Of a stretch of DNA of 64,000 nucleotides, positions 14,690-27,204 are shown piece after piece. Source of the stretch: Sipunculus nudus (taxonomy: Eukaryota > Annelida > Sipuncula > Golfingiida > Sipunculidae); contig CM049314.1 of assembly GCA_026874595.1 (NCBI GenBank), forward strand, positions 10,716,729-10,780,728, in the 5' to 3' direction. Position numbers and translations under genes: made by a program. Under the pieces are notes generated by a model. That model was not told the DNA's origin. It was given only the letters and a program-made list of their open reading frames with translations, and did not search any database. Position 1 is the stretch's first letter. Every line of letters starts with the position of its first letter.

Positions 14690-16080
14690 TCAGGGTTATA
14701 GCTAGAGAAATTTGAGTGCCAGCTAAATTAAAGGACATAGGCGAAGCAAGCGGTGGTGGTCACAGCGGGGGGGTCCAGGGGGCCACTTTGTTTCAGAATA
14801 TGTAAGCTTTATCTTTGCATTATTCTATATGTTATAACTAGTTTTAGCTGGGCTGACTGTATAGGTATGGTGCTTTGTCTATCGTCCGTCCGTCTGGTCA
14901 TCTGACCATCCAGGCATCCAGCCGTCAGTTGTTGAGTTGGGCACAAAGTAAAAATCCATAGAGTTCAATAAAAAATCTCCTTGGAAACCTGAAATTCTGT
15001 CACTGCGACCTATATCCTCTGAGCTATTGGGCTTGTAGGTACCCCCAAGAATAATAAAAAATTTGATACAAAACCTCCAGTATCTTGATCATTAATACAT
15101 GGATTGTCATGAATCTGGCCTTGAATGTTGACCATGACACTTTTTGTCAGTTCCTGAAAGTTGGTGAGGCCACCTATATTTTTTCTAATTTTTTTCCCTG
15201 TTTTTTAACTATAAAATGACAGCAATCATGTCATATTTAATTACCCTATCCATCCTTCTGTCTGTCTGTCTGTCTGTCTGTCCATCCACAAATTTTTTTA
15301 ACTCCAGTTTGGATTGACATATGGATTTCAAACTTGACTTATGTATGGCCCACCACAAACACAAGAGTCCTAATGACTTTGGGGTAATCGGGTTAAAGGT
15401 CAAGGTCACAGGACTCGCTTATTTAAAAAGATTGTGAATGCATTTTTTAGCCAAACTTTTCATCCCAATAGGGGAAGATTCTTTGGGGTCACAAGATCAA
15501 AGGTCAAGGTCACAGGGTCCATCCGCAAATTTGTTTACGGATGATAACTTTGGTTTAGATAAACAAAATGGCTTCAAAATTTATTAATGACCTACCAATA
15601 AAGTAAGAATCATTTAGATATTAGAGTCCTGAGATCAAAGGTGAAAGGTCACAGAACCCACATCTTTAAAAGGATTGTGGATGCATTGTAAATCAAACTT
15701 TTCATCCCAAACCTCCCCATCTTTTACATATGGCTTACCTGCCCAAAGTGGAAGAAATCTGTAGATTTTGAGGTTAATAGGTCAAAGGTCAAGATCACTG
15801 GATCCACTTTTTTTAAAGGTGTTAAAAATTCTGTCAGTTCAAGGATAGTTAGTTCTTATGTTTTTTGTCACAAGGTCAAGGGTCAAGGCCACAGGACCCA
15901 CATTTTGGAAAAGCTCATAAAAGTCCTTACAGACAAATTCAGATGAGCGTCAAGACCTATGGGTCCCTATTTTAATGATAATTTTGGCTCTCAATTGATT
16001 CATTTTTGTAAACATACTTATGCGGTATAAATTTAATGCATTTTGGGGTAATAAATTAGCAAAGTTTCATTGCTGGTAGC
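14690..16080. repeat. Composite dispersed-repeat block with CCGTCCGTC and TCAAGGTCACAGG motifs
   Basis: The block contains a GGTGGTCACAGCGGGGGGGTCC stretch split around 14750, a CCGTCCGTC patch (about 14884), a CTGT tetranucleotide run (15256-15282), and five diverged copies of AAAGGTCAAGGTCACAGGACCC at 15395, 15499, 15636, 15783 and 15872. Accompanying text such as AAACTTTTCATCCCAA also recurs (about 15456 and 15697). This layout resembles non-autonomous repeats common in mollusc genomes. No transposase or reverse transcriptase text was seen. Confidence 0.6.
15256..15282. repeat. CTGT tetranucleotide microsatellite
   Basis: About six uninterrupted CTGT units, embedded in the composite repeat block. 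Confidence 0.9.
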
Positions 16081-16289
16081 TATTTTTTTTAAGATCTTTT
16101 GTGCAGCTTGGTGGGTTGCAATTGTTAGCTTTGTGCTGGCTGGCAGAAGCCTTTCCTGGCTGCCTCCAACCAGCACCGACCAGCGTGGCTATAACCCTGC
16201 TGATCTTGAAATATTATGTTCTTATATATAATGTAGTCCATTAGTGAAAATAGTGAATAACAAAATCTGAAAATATCAACAGGGTATTT

Positions 16290-16406
16290 CATAGTCTGGA
16301 GGTGTGAAGGCCAGCTACAGTGTGCTGCAAATGCAAAGTTAACATATTGCATAGTCTGTAGGTGTGAAGGCCAGCTACAATGTGCTGCATATGTGAAGTT
16401 AACATA
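16290..16406. repeat. Tandem duplication, 60-bp unit
   Basis: Two copies starting CATAGTCTG at 16290 and 16350 share AGGTGTGAAGGCCAGCTACA, TGTGCTGCA and AAGTTAACATA, with a handful of substitutions. It is a moderately old tandem duplication. Confidence 0.85.
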
Positions 16407-16861
16407 AAATGTGGTCTATTCCACTGAGGGGTAAAAAATTTAAATTTGGGAAAATTTTTTGTGTGTGTGTGTAAATTTGAAGTTAAATTCCAAAATGTCA
16501 GCTGCGTTTAAGGAATTAAACTTCGAGCTAATGCACAATGCCACTATATAAAAGCCAGATTTTACCTTGCAAACTTTTGAACAAATGTAATAAAATCAAT
16601 ATTTTTGAAAAGAGTCCATTTGTCACAAGATCTCAGTGATGAAGGTCAAGGTCATCACATATCCAAAGATCTGCTGATTAGTTATTGTCAAAAAAAAAAT
16701 TTTAAATGTAAATATGAAAGTGAGGTTGGTGACCTGTGGCAAACGCCATATCTCTTGGCCACAAATCTGTGAATTACACTAGAAAAATCCATATGACTTT
16801 ACACTAACACAATATTCTTAATCATAAATTAATTTACTTGCATAACAAGTTACTCAATCAC

Positions 16862-16876
16862 CAGACAGCGCCATCT
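16862..16876 (-). promoter_or_regulatory. AGATGGCGCTGTCTG site, CTCF-like core
   Basis: The minus strand reads AGATGGCGCTGTCTG, preceded by AAAGC, giving 11 of 13 positions of the CTCF core. The identical 15-mer occurs in the opposite orientation at 39282-39296. Binding is not demonstrated. Confidence 0.25.
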
Positions 16877-18298
16877 GCTTTGCTTTTAATCAATGTTCTA
16901 AACTTATTCTCTCCACTGGCGTACATTATTTAACTGCATTCAGACTTAAAGTTAATATTACAACCCACTCAACATGAAAACTAGTGCCTGATATGATTAA
17001 ACAGACAAATATGGATAACAAAAAATGGCACAATTTGTAAAGGAACATGAGTGCGCTGCCGTCATGCAGCTGGTATCATTATATCTAAGCTTGTATCCTC
17101 TCTAGTAATGAAGGTTGATACGTCAAGTAAGACATGTGATAGCGATCAGTTCATCATGGTGAACAAACACATCAAGTATCTAGTAGTGTGTTTTCTTTTA
17201 ACCTGGGTCTCTGACATTATGTAATACTTCGCATTCTGTATTCCGGCCAAACACTATCTCATCGTGCTCTCTGTACATGAATATTCATAAGCATCTGGAT
17301 TGGAATATTTATGAATTTGAGCAAGGTGCACTATGACCTTTGTAGCAATAAATAATGTGTTGTTGGTAGCAACCAATTTTTTTATGCTCAGTAACGTAAA
17401 GTTTTTATCCCTCTAGGCTTGCCTGTAGCCTGTATTTAAACGGCAGTATGCAGAGAAATGCAACACGCTTTTTCCTGTGACCTTGTACTTTTGAGCCTGT
17501 TATGTTTGTACAGACGACGTCCTAAGCTCTTGAGTTTGTTTGGTTTTATCTGTTAATCTTTTTTATGGATATCTGACGTGCTGTTTGTCAGGTTCTTTGT
17601 CCAGTGATAAAACAGGTTTGTATGTTATATATTGACTTAACAGGCCATCTAGATACCAAGATGCCCCATGTTTTGTGGTAGTTTTACCTTAACTGATATC
17701 GATGCCTGTTACCAAGGATTGCGATGTACATTATCTGTTTCCTGTGACTTTAAAAAGGACAAAAGGTGGCCGCTTGACATGCACTGAAATTATGTATAAT
17801 CCATAACTGATGCGCCGCCCTGTCTGTAATGTGAATGACAGGTGTTTGAGTGAGGAGAGTAACAGAGGTGACGGAGCATGCTCAGACAAAACGTCATTGG
17901 CCATACATGCAAATATATGGAAAACAAGAGAAAATCTGGAGGAAACATTACCCAACAATTTGTGACAAAAGAATCCTTTCCTCATGAAATATATCCGTTT
18001 TATAGGTTATTTATGGTATGGGGAAGAGTAGGATAGAAGATTCGCATATTTACAGTCTAATCTCACTCTAGTATACGGCAGAACAAATTAAGAAATACGT
18101 GTTCTTTCCTGTTACATTTTAAATGTCTTTAAGTCTCCTTAATTATAAAAATGGATGCCAGTATTATGTGACAGGGAAATATCTCTGGGTTTATTTCTCA
18201 AAAGTTTGCATACTGCATGTCTAAATATTAGTTTTCTTACATGGTTTCCCAAAATTAGCCCTACAAAAAAGTGAACATTATGTATGTTGAAAAAAATA

Positions 18299-18348
18299 AA
18301 AATGTATAAGAAAATATAAACTAAAATGTATAAGAAAATATAAACTAA
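18299..18348. repeat. Tandem duplication, 25-bp AT-rich unit
   Basis: AAAATGTATAAGAAAATATA-type units occur twice in succession. This is local slippage. Confidence 0.8.
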
Positions 18349-19541
18349 GTGTTAGTCTGTTCTCCTCTTCAGGCCTGTGCTCATAGCATTGATCATGCTC
18401 TAAGAGGATTAAATCCCTTCACGTCAGTCAGCCATTCAGCAGGGAGGTTGTATAGTAATACATGTATAAACCTCACATAATGTATGTATGGACTCGGTGT
18501 ATAGTGTGTAACATGATTGTGGGACACGCGTGGTGAATTATGACGAGCCTCAGCCGCCACAGCTGACTACCTGATTATCCTGATGCTATAACCAGTGTCC
18601 GAGTGTCCAGCATCGAGAGCCCAGTCAGGTCCAGAATGTTTATCTTTGTTTTCAGGTCAGCTTTACCTGGCTGACCTCAGTACAGTACACACGTAGCCTC
18701 GGGTATATGTAGGATGAACTAGATACAATTATTGGAGTTTGTTGTGTTGTTCTTCATCAAAAATATACATGAGATGAGGAAAGAACTGGTCATTTTCAAA
18801 TCTCTTTTATTGTACTAAAATACTTTATTCATTTTAGGTTGTATGCTTATTCTGTATTGTAGATATGATTTCTTTATTATATTAAACTATTATTATATTA
18901 AAGTAAAAAAAATTACTTATCATGCTTATGTTTTACACATGTGTTTATAGTAAAATTTTGCTTCTTTAAAATTGCAGGTTTAATTTCCAGGATGCAAAAA
19001 TCACTGTAAACACAACCATTTTAACATACTTGCGTGTCTGTGAAAACAAGAAACCTGAAAATAGGGTTTGCTGAAATTCATGCAAGTCAAGGGAGCTGTG
19101 TTGATGAAGTCACGCAACAGAGGTTTTTAATTAAGCAGACAGCACAGGAAATGCTGGTGTGGTAATTGCCAACAATCACCAGATGTCAGGCCATGTGACG
19201 CCTCGTCATGTGACCTCATACATCGTATAGATTCTGGTCAGCGTTTCGCAGCAAGCAGTTAAAACGCTGCTGTGTCTGGGACAGCACAAAATATATAAAA
19301 AATACCTGGATGTATTTTGGTCCCTGAGTAGTGTCTGTGAGTAAAATTAGCAATAACGAAGCAACTTAGAAGTCAGCTCTGATCATTGGCTACTGTACAG
19401 TATTGAGTTTGAGGTAGTTGCTATTCATGTAATTTACAAGTTTTTGTTAATATATATATCTGGTAATGTCTGAATTTAATAATTAGAAGTACTTGTGGTG
19501 TACCCATAGTTCCAACATGGTACCCTTGGCATTTCCATTTT

Positions 19542-19755
19542 AGTGTGTAAGCAAAATGGCAGCCCCCTTGAGTAGTTTTGAGACTGGGAGAAATAAACCT
19601 GTCAGGGTTTGATAAGGGCACAGGGATGCAACATAAAAGTTCAACAAGCACAGCATCCAGATGACGAATCTGTCTGTAGAGAGAGTATGGTATACAAGGG
19701 GACTTGTGAACAGTTTTAAGATGAAGAAGACTTTTTTGGACCTTGCTTAAATCAT
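19542..19755 (+). repeat. Dispersed repeat family, copy A
   Basis: This matches 58131-58349 in the same orientation over roughly 215 bp. Shared blocks include GCAAAATGGCAG, ACTGGGAGAAATAAACCTGT, GATAAGGGCA, AGCAAG/ACAAGGGG-type text and TTTTTTGGACC followed by AAATCAT. Divergence is substantial, so the insertions are old. I saw no clear tRNA-type A or B box and no terminal inverted repeat, so the class is unknown. Confidence 0.7.
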
Positions 19756-22499
19756 ATTAGGACACTCCTTCAGTCAGGAACTTCTGCTGTATCTCTTTGG
19801 ATTTGTACTGGAATCATTGTTATTATTTACACTTTAATTTAGTTTGGTAAGTTTCTCAGACTGTGTTGTATCAACTATTAGCCTTTTTCTGGAGCTGGAC
19901 TTGCCAAGCTTCAAGTCCATCCAGACCATATTTTGCTACTAAAAGGGAAACTACAAGGTTATGAGTGAATGCCAATACAAAAAGCCTCTTGCAGCAACAA
20001 AATAAGCCCCTGGCAGCATCAGGATTGGACAGTTGGATTATGATTACAGTCTGTGGCAATATACATCAGTTTACAATTTGCCTAGACTATATTTTGATCC
20101 AGATCAGAGTCAAAAGTACAGTTAGAACTAACAGGATCAGTTGGTTGAGACATGTTTCAAGCTGCGTTTTTTTATAACGCCCCAGTTCATTTCATCACAA
20201 GGTTTATAAGTTTACAGTGATTACATAAAATGGCCTGGCCTGTATTTATGAATATACAGTAACAATATTGTAGCTATTTCAAAGGGTCAACTTTCAGCAC
20301 TGAATATAAGTATATGAGCATGGGTATTATTTTATCAAAATCATGTATTATATTAATTAAAACACACTTCATGTACTTGTGATGTTTTGAATATTAATCA
20401 TTTTCCCTCTTAATCAAATAAATTTGAGTACATCAGTAACAGCCTTATTAGATTTAAGCTCCTATACTAGTTTTAATTACAGCTGGAGTGGTTTATTGGA
20501 AAGTAAACTAGTTCTAGTCAGCGTGGGCTGCAAGCACGTAGCAAGGGCCAGGTGGCTTGCTTTAGTTATTGCAGACTAGTTTTTTTCAAGCCCACTTTGT
20601 CAGCCCAGTGAGGACATTAATAAATGGCGGAAAGGGTTCAACCACCTCCCGAAGTGGTTTAAAATAAATGCCCTGATCAGCTAAAGGTATCAGCTATAGG
20701 TAACAAGGACGGAACGCAGAACACAATCGTAAGACCGTCCAGGTGGAGGTCAAGAGGAAAACTAATGTACACATTATTGAACCTTGGGTTCTTCTGTTGA
20801 TTTATCATTTTCCGTTCAAACTTGTTCTACTTGGAACTATGACTCTACCCATTGAGGGGCCTTTTTTATACGCCAGCAACAATCTGTCATATAAATGTTG
20901 ATTAGATAAGGTTTGGCGGCTTCTGTTGACTTAGGCGTTTCAACTGCAGAGTTGCTATTGCACTAAGTTACTCAGCACAGACATGCAACCCTGCCAACGG
21001 ATATGTCAAGGTCCATGCACAAAAAACTGCTAAGTAGGTCAGCATGTGTTGTGGAGCCAGACATTTTCTGTGGAGCTCATGTTGTATATACACGCTTGGC
21101 TTTATTGGTCTTCTGTGCAATTCTGCTTGGTGTAGGTGGCCTTTTTTGCTGTTGATTCAAGCACAAAACCCCAGTAGAGGATACTTTTTGGGAGTTCTTT
21201 CTTGCTTACCCAAATAGCTTGAAAAGAATCAAGGAAGTTTATCTGTTCACACAGGTAGGATTTCTGGCGCCATTATAAATACCTTTGTATCTGTAACAAG
21301 CCAGCGCTAATACTAGCTCTTGAGTGCCTTTTGTGTTTTTTTTTCACATCGTTTGTCTTTATTTTGTATGGTAGACTAATTTTCTGTAATGATCGTTTAA
21401 ACAGACTCATTACAGACCAGTTTTTGGTTTTGTTTAAGACAGTTCTGACAAAAGGCGTTCCCACATGTTGATCGAAAATGGCTACCTTAAGAAACGAGAA
21501 AGGAAATGGCGCGAAGATCTTAACTTGCTGCAAAAATGAACTTGCCGTATGCACTACCAGCAAACTGCTGAACTGCTTTCTGTCTCAAATAAATGTGAAG
21601 TTAACTTCTGAATGTTTTAAATAATACACTTTAACACTTAGATTGACAAAAATGGTCCACTAAAGGCTAATGTGGAACATATGCGTAAAGATCATGGCGT
21701 CATCAAATTAGGTCAACTGCATGGAGATCCAATTCTAAATTCATCTTTAAACTTACATGTATTCAGAATCTTACCAGGGTTTATAGTAAATACTAGCTGC
21801 AGCAAGAAATTTTTCTGACATCTGTCAACCTATAACTGCTGATATGGTAACTACGCATGGTTTGTTTTTTCCTCAGTAATGAAGCCTGCGTTTTTGCGTT
21901 TTTCAAATTTTTTTGTTAACCGGTAAAGCATGGTAGCGTAAAGCGGGAAGGTAAACTCAATGGGTTTACAGTAATGTGAGTGGATTATCTAAGATATTTG
22001 TAGCATCAAAATAAAAATTTGGGCATTGTTTCTTTTGGTGCATCTATTATAGTTCAACAAAGCTTTCGTAATGTTACTCAAAGCCAAAAATGTTCTAGTT
22101 ACCTCATATGTAAAGCATGTTTTGAAATGCTTAACACCTCATTGTCATGGCAATATTGTTTTATTTTTATCATTGTTATGGTCATTTTCCTTATCAAAAT
22201 AATGGCAGTCTTTTGATATTAATTTGCTGTCATCAGAAATATTTTCAGTACTTGAGCATTATGAAGATTATTTCTTGATGGGTTCATGGTACCACTGTTG
22301 TTTGCTGTATAGCTGTTACATTAGTGCATTGTTGCAGGATTAAATATTAACACGAGAAACACAACCTTCCTCCAGGTTTTATCTAAGAAGTAGGTAATGG
22401 TATACGATGTTCGACCTATATTACCGATAAATTAGATGCGAAACAAGACAGAAATAGAGCAGTGGTGGAGTTATAATGGACATTATAGGCCATAATAAA
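19756..22499. other. Non-coding stretch, nothing gene-like
   Basis: Only short unrelated open frames are present. A small hairpin, AACCACCTCCCGAAGTGGTT (about 20639-20658), is visible. No other structure was seen. Confidence 0.45.
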
Positions 22500-22580
22500 A
22501 CCTCACGTAGTGTACATGGGAATGGAGATTTCCAGACAGAACCTCACCTAATTTATATGGGAATGGAGATATCACAACCA
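22500..22580. repeat. Tandem duplication, 41-bp unit
   Basis: Two copies of ACCTCAC, then ATGGGAATGGAGAT, start at 22500 and 22541, with several substitutions between them. Confidence 0.75.
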
Positions 22581-23313
22581 AGAGTAATGTATCAGATACT
22601 CTTTTTAATTTTGTTTCTTTATGCAACAGATGAGTGTCTGGAATTAGACTATAAGATGGAAAACGTGAAATTTCAGCAGATCCCAGATTATTTTACCTTT
22701 TCCTAATTCACTTTGCCTTATAAGATCTTGGTGATGCATAGATTAGTATTAGAACTGGGAATTAGAAACAGGGAATTGGAAATTCTATGGAGGAATTCTG
22801 GAAATTAAACAGCCCTGGTGTATCCCTATGTCCTTGCTGTGTCATCTGTGGCCTTATGTGGAAAATGTTTCAGAGATGAAATTAGACTCAAGACTAGAAT
22901 TTGAGGCAGGAAAGTTGTTGTCTTCTTGAAATTATAGTTTGTTTTCTTTCAGATTTGTTTTAGCTTTTTATTGGAAAAAAAAACCTTTATCAGTACCTGG
23001 CTGTTGTCTTCATTGTTCAGTTATTGAAAATTGACCACAAAATATTAGCAAATACTCAATATGGCAAGTCCAAGATGGCTGCCAGTTGTGACATCACACC
23101 ACAGATGCCTATCTAAGCAGTATCTAATAATGATTAGATAACATATACGATAATCAATGTATGTTGGGATACCACAGTCCTCACAGTAGTAGCTTCCCTC
23201 CCGGACAAGTACATGTCTTTATCAGTATATACTGGGAAGATGATGGATTGTAAAGTACAATCAATACAGAATCACACTAGTTATATTTCACTTTATGAGT
23301 ATGTATTCATCTA

Positions 23314-23417
23314 TTTGTGTTTGTGTGTGTTTGTGTTCTCAGAATGTCCCTTTATTTGTCCATCAGTGTGTCTATGACTGTAGCTTGTGGGGTGACTCTC
23401 CCGTTTCTGTGTGTATT

Positions 23418-23452
<35 letters not shown>

Positions 23453-23545
23453 ACGAGTCTTTCTCTACATACAAGCTTATGTGTGTGTATTCACTTGTAT
23501 TTTATATGTGTTTGTGTGTATTTTTCTATGCCTGTCTATGTCTGT
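23314..23545. repeat. GT-rich microsatellite region
   Basis: A pure GT run of about 30 bp (23420-23450) is flanked by interrupted GTGTTTGTGT and TGTGTGTATT tracts. Open frames across it on both strands (up to 140 codons on the minus strand at 23526-23948) show no domain and are not called. The purine-pyrimidine alternation could adopt Z-DNA. Confidence 0.9.
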
Positions 23546-24925
23546 GTTTTAATATGAGTGACAGTGTAGAGACAAGGGATGAGTAAAAAACTTCCTGCTT
23601 GGGAAGTAACACATAAAATACATGTACATCCTTTATTGTGATAATATTAATGTAATAAAGTTGAGCTGTCACGGTAATTGGTGACATGTATACACAGCCT
23701 TGTGATAATCTACTAGTAATTGGTAGTGTAATTAGTGCAGTACAAATATATACAGTAACACTTACCAGATGCAATGCTACATTGTTATTAATCAACTGAA
23801 GACACATCGGCTTTATTACGCATACCCAAGACATTTTGTGATTATCAAGATTTTCCGCACACATCATTTGATATATTTTATTCATATAACAATAGTTAAA
23901 GTCTGTGTAGGTCTTTAGTATCGTGAAAATTGAATCCTCTAATGACACTGAAATGGTGCAAATCGTGAAATGTTAACCCTGTGAATATGAAGACGACCAC
24001 AGCGTTTACCTACTCAGTGACCCAGTAATTAAAATATTCCTCTGACCAGTATGTCTGACCAGTATATGTACAGATCTGGATACCAGACAGATGATAGCCG
24101 GCATGGTATTAGAATCCCCGTTCCATAAACACAAATGCAATCAAGAAGCAAGCAGGATCAAATATTAGCCATGGGAGAGCCACCACCATGGGTACAAAGG
24201 TTCGGTATGTACACCATGGTCAATACCAAGGGGGATGAAAGGGGCTGGTCGGTGAAGTGTGAACCATGAGAGGTTAGTTTTGAATCCCGTGAGCAGATTG
24301 CTTATATAAATACAGGTGAGCGTGTCTGATTGTATGCTACACCTGTTGTAAAAGGTGTTGTCAGAACTTGACCTGAAAACCAAAGGATGCTATAACAATC
24401 TGAGGATGCTACTCATCTTAATCATCCAGTAAAAATGCCCAATCACCCATTAATGTTTAGTGTCTAGAGTTGACTCGATCAGAGTTACTGTGTCTTCTCT
24501 TAGAAATATTTGTTAAATGGTTTACCTCTAGCATATTACCTGGCTTTATACCTTTATATGAGTCTGTGGTACCTGTAATGTGTAGGACTGCATGGTGTCA
24601 CCAAGTTACCGTCTCCCGCTGGCACAGACTCCGTTTTATCTCCTTATCTTTTACCACAGTTGGTTCCTGTTTGATATACAACCATTACTATCAGGACCGA
24701 TCCTTTCATTGAGTTCCTTTGTTTCATACCACACACGCAGGCCCATTTTTACTTAACAAATATCAGTGTTTGTCTTACTATATCTGTGTTTGTGTACAAG
24801 TATTTACATATGCATCAGTGTATATCAGATTAAAAAGGTATCTGTTTGTATGTATGTATAATTGACTTGCATATATTGTGTCTTTTATGTGCATGTGTGC
24901 TCAAGGTGAGTTGGTAAAAAGGATG

Positions 24926-25025
24926 TACAGTGAAACCTGTGTTATGAGACCACCCAATGGCTGGCCAAAAGGGGTCTTAATTCACAGGTCTTTCTTATTA
25001 GACAAGTCAGTTATAACCAAAGTGA
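24926..25025 (+). repeat. DNA-transposon-like end fragment (TACAGTGAAACCT)
   Basis: The stretch starts TACAGTGAAACCT and continues with GAGACCACC, CTGGCCAAAAGGGGTCTTAA and a partly mirrored CACAGGTC and TTATTAGACAAGTCAG. CAGTGAAACCTC-type starts are typical of pogo/Tigger-like terminal repeats, and this GACCAC-CTGGCCAAAA-GGTCTTA pattern recurs widely in marine invertebrate genomes. No transposase is present. The family assignment is tentative. Confidence 0.4.
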
Positions 25026-25604
25026 ATACTTACTTGTTGATTGTCAGCTTTATTTCATAAAGTATAGATATATAGGTTTTTACAGGTGCTTTTATCCCAG
25101 ATTGGTGTCATGGGCAATTCGCAATTAACTTTAAAATATTATCCTGGCCAATCAGTGCCCAGGGTGGACAGATGACTTTTGACCCCCCACAGGGTGTCTT
25201 GGACACAAATATGGATAAAATGGTAATTTAATCTTATCCATTTACCAGGATTGAAAGTTACTTTTTGCCCGGATGAAAGTTATTTTACCCAGAAATGTTT
25301 AGTCTTTATTACATTAGTCATTGATGTGCATGTGTAGGCAGGTGTGTTTGATTAAGTGGAGTATCCGGTGAAGCAGATGCCAAGGTTACAGCAGATACAA
25401 ATGATTATTTTATGTGATGTATTATTTTATTTTTGCTCTGATATACCCTTTGTTCTTGTCCAGGCTTGTTATTCCAAAGTGTCCGGGGAATAGCTCGGCT
25501 ACTGTAAAAGATAACACAAACATGTGTCTCCCATTATCTAAATAATACCTATATAACATCCAGAATCAAGAACTGCCGATTCATATTCATAATTTAAAAG
25601 CTGT

Positions 25605-25800
25605 TTTTTTGCGAGCTGCTCCCCGCGTACTGTTTGAGCAACTTCAGTGCTCATGCATGAATAATACTCTTCATAATGCTGTCTTTACACCCCAGCTGAT
25701 CGGTCCAGAATCGCAGCCAATCAAAGCACTGTAGTGAATATGCTGATGGACTTTTATGTTATCGGCCTGAAAGAATGGACCGGCAGGGTGTTTTTTATCA
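25605..25800. promoter_or_regulatory. CpG-retaining patch with a CCAAT box, candidate regulatory element
   Basis: About nine CpG in 200 bp, a CAGCCAATCAAAG CCAAT-type sequence (about 25715-25727), and compositionally balanced DNA unlike its AT-rich neighbours. It lies 1.4 kb upstream of the muscleblind exon. It could be an internal enhancer or alternative promoter; no transcript evidence exists here. Confidence 0.25.
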
Positions 25801-26116
25801 CTGTTTTAATTTGCTGATTGTATCAACTGGAAGTATTGGCAGACGAGTCAATTCCAAACAAGACTGTTAAAATCATGTCTAATGGTGCGGAGAAGAAGGG
25901 AATGCTATTTGTTCTTTACAGTCGCTATTAACAACAGAGTTATGAGCCATCTTCCCAGAAAAGAGCGTCAAGGCCATGCTGGGGAACACAGCAAGCGTTA
26001 AAACTGTTGTTTTAGGATTGCTGCTGATCATTCCGAGGACTAAATGATGTATGGAGTCAAATGAGCATGAAGCAGACTTTGAATTGTCACACATGCTGAT
26101 GTTTTATTCTGAGAAC

Positions 26117-26204
26117 AGAGCTGTCCACACAGGTATTCTTTGGCACCTGGTGGCTGTCATTAAAGCCTCATGACAGCCACCAGAATACCTTTGTTGGCAG
26201 CTCT
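26117..26204. other. Long imperfect inverted repeat / hairpin
   Basis: The left arm (26117-26160) and right arm (26170-26204) pair as AGAGCTG/CAGCTCT, a seven-position middle with five pairs, AGGTATT/AATACCT, and then a perfect 14-bp stem CTGGTGGCTGTCAT/ATGACAGCCACCAG around a 9-nt loop. That gives about 33 pairs. The left arm carries one 9-nt bulge (26138-26146). It could be a miniature fold-back element or a structured RNA hairpin. The mature sequence of a known microRNA was not recognised. Confidence 0.7.
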
Positions 26205-26673
26205 AAGATAGCAGACAACTGTCTGAGAAACATTACACTTAAAACCATAAATGAGACCAACCAAATTATTATTGACAAATGTTCACTCATAGTCTTCAAG
26301 GATTTTTTTGCTACACTAAACAACATTTTAACAATACATATACAGTCAAATGCTTTTTAGACAAACTGTTACATCTGTAATAGGCCAGCAAAAATCAAAA
26401 CCCTGAAAATAGATAACAAACTTTTTTCAGTCACTCAAGTTGAAAATCTTCTCAATTTTTTACCCGTTTCCTAATTATTAAATTCATTAAATCATATAAT
26501 CTAGAATTGATTAAATGCATTACAATAAATCTCCATTTTATGGATGATATGTGTCACAGGTGTCAGCCTAATTAAATCCTTAACGACAGTCTCCAGACAA
26601 AATAAAAAAAAAAAGACATGTTGAATATACTTTTATGGATACATTACTTTTATGTTGAATAAAATATTTCTCC

Positions 26674-26699
26674 CTCTCTCTCTCTCTCTTTCTCTCTCA
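26674..26699. repeat. CT microsatellite
   Basis: A short run of CTCTCTCTCT with one interruption, within an AT-rich background. Confidence 0.85.
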
Positions 26700-27204
26700 A
26701 TCTGACACATTTAGTAAGGAACTAATAACAGATTATAGTAAGGGTGTTAGAACTGACAGTTTTGTTTACACCATTCTGTAGGTGTTGTAATTTTACACTG
26801 ACTGATTGACTGGTCAGTCACTGCTGGCAGCATCAAAAACTGGCCCCAAAATAACAAACTTGAACATATACTGCAGCTCTTATTTGTGCCAAACACAGTA
26901 TTTTATGCTGTCATTGAAGTGCTTTATCAAATGTTTTTATGGATGTTACGTCAAGAACTAATTATGCCATGTTTGTTGTGCTTGTTTCATTGTTTATTAG
27001 TGTTTTATACATGTGCTGTTGGATCAGGTGTTTATGATGATCAGTAAATTTTTAGCGACCAATGTGCTTTATTTCATGGTGGCATGTGTCACAGAAAATG
27101 TCAACATAATTTGTTTTTTACATTTACTTAGGGTATGCATTTATATCTTTGTTTCCTGTTTTCGATTATGCTTGAAAGTCTTTTGCACTGTGTTGAACTT
27201 TTGG

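Larger units (their letters stand above)
16407..19541. other. Non-coding stretch, nothing gene-like
   Basis: AT-rich with two mildly CpG-richer parts (about 17040-17580 and 18500-18710). It contains a CTCF-like match (16862-16876) and a 25-bp duplication (18299-18348). No gene was recognised. Confidence 0.5.

Noticed and set aside
18443-18462. AGGTTGTATAGT, 12 nt shared with the 3' part of let-7
   Set aside because: The let-7 seed (GAGGTAG at the 5' end) is absent, and the surrounding sequence does not form a let-7-type hairpin.
23526-23948. 140-codon minus-strand open frame, the longest in the window
   Set aside because: It shows no domain, runs into GT-rich repeat DNA, has Cys/Ile/Tyr-rich composition typical of AT-rich non-coding sequence, and lacks convincing splice context.
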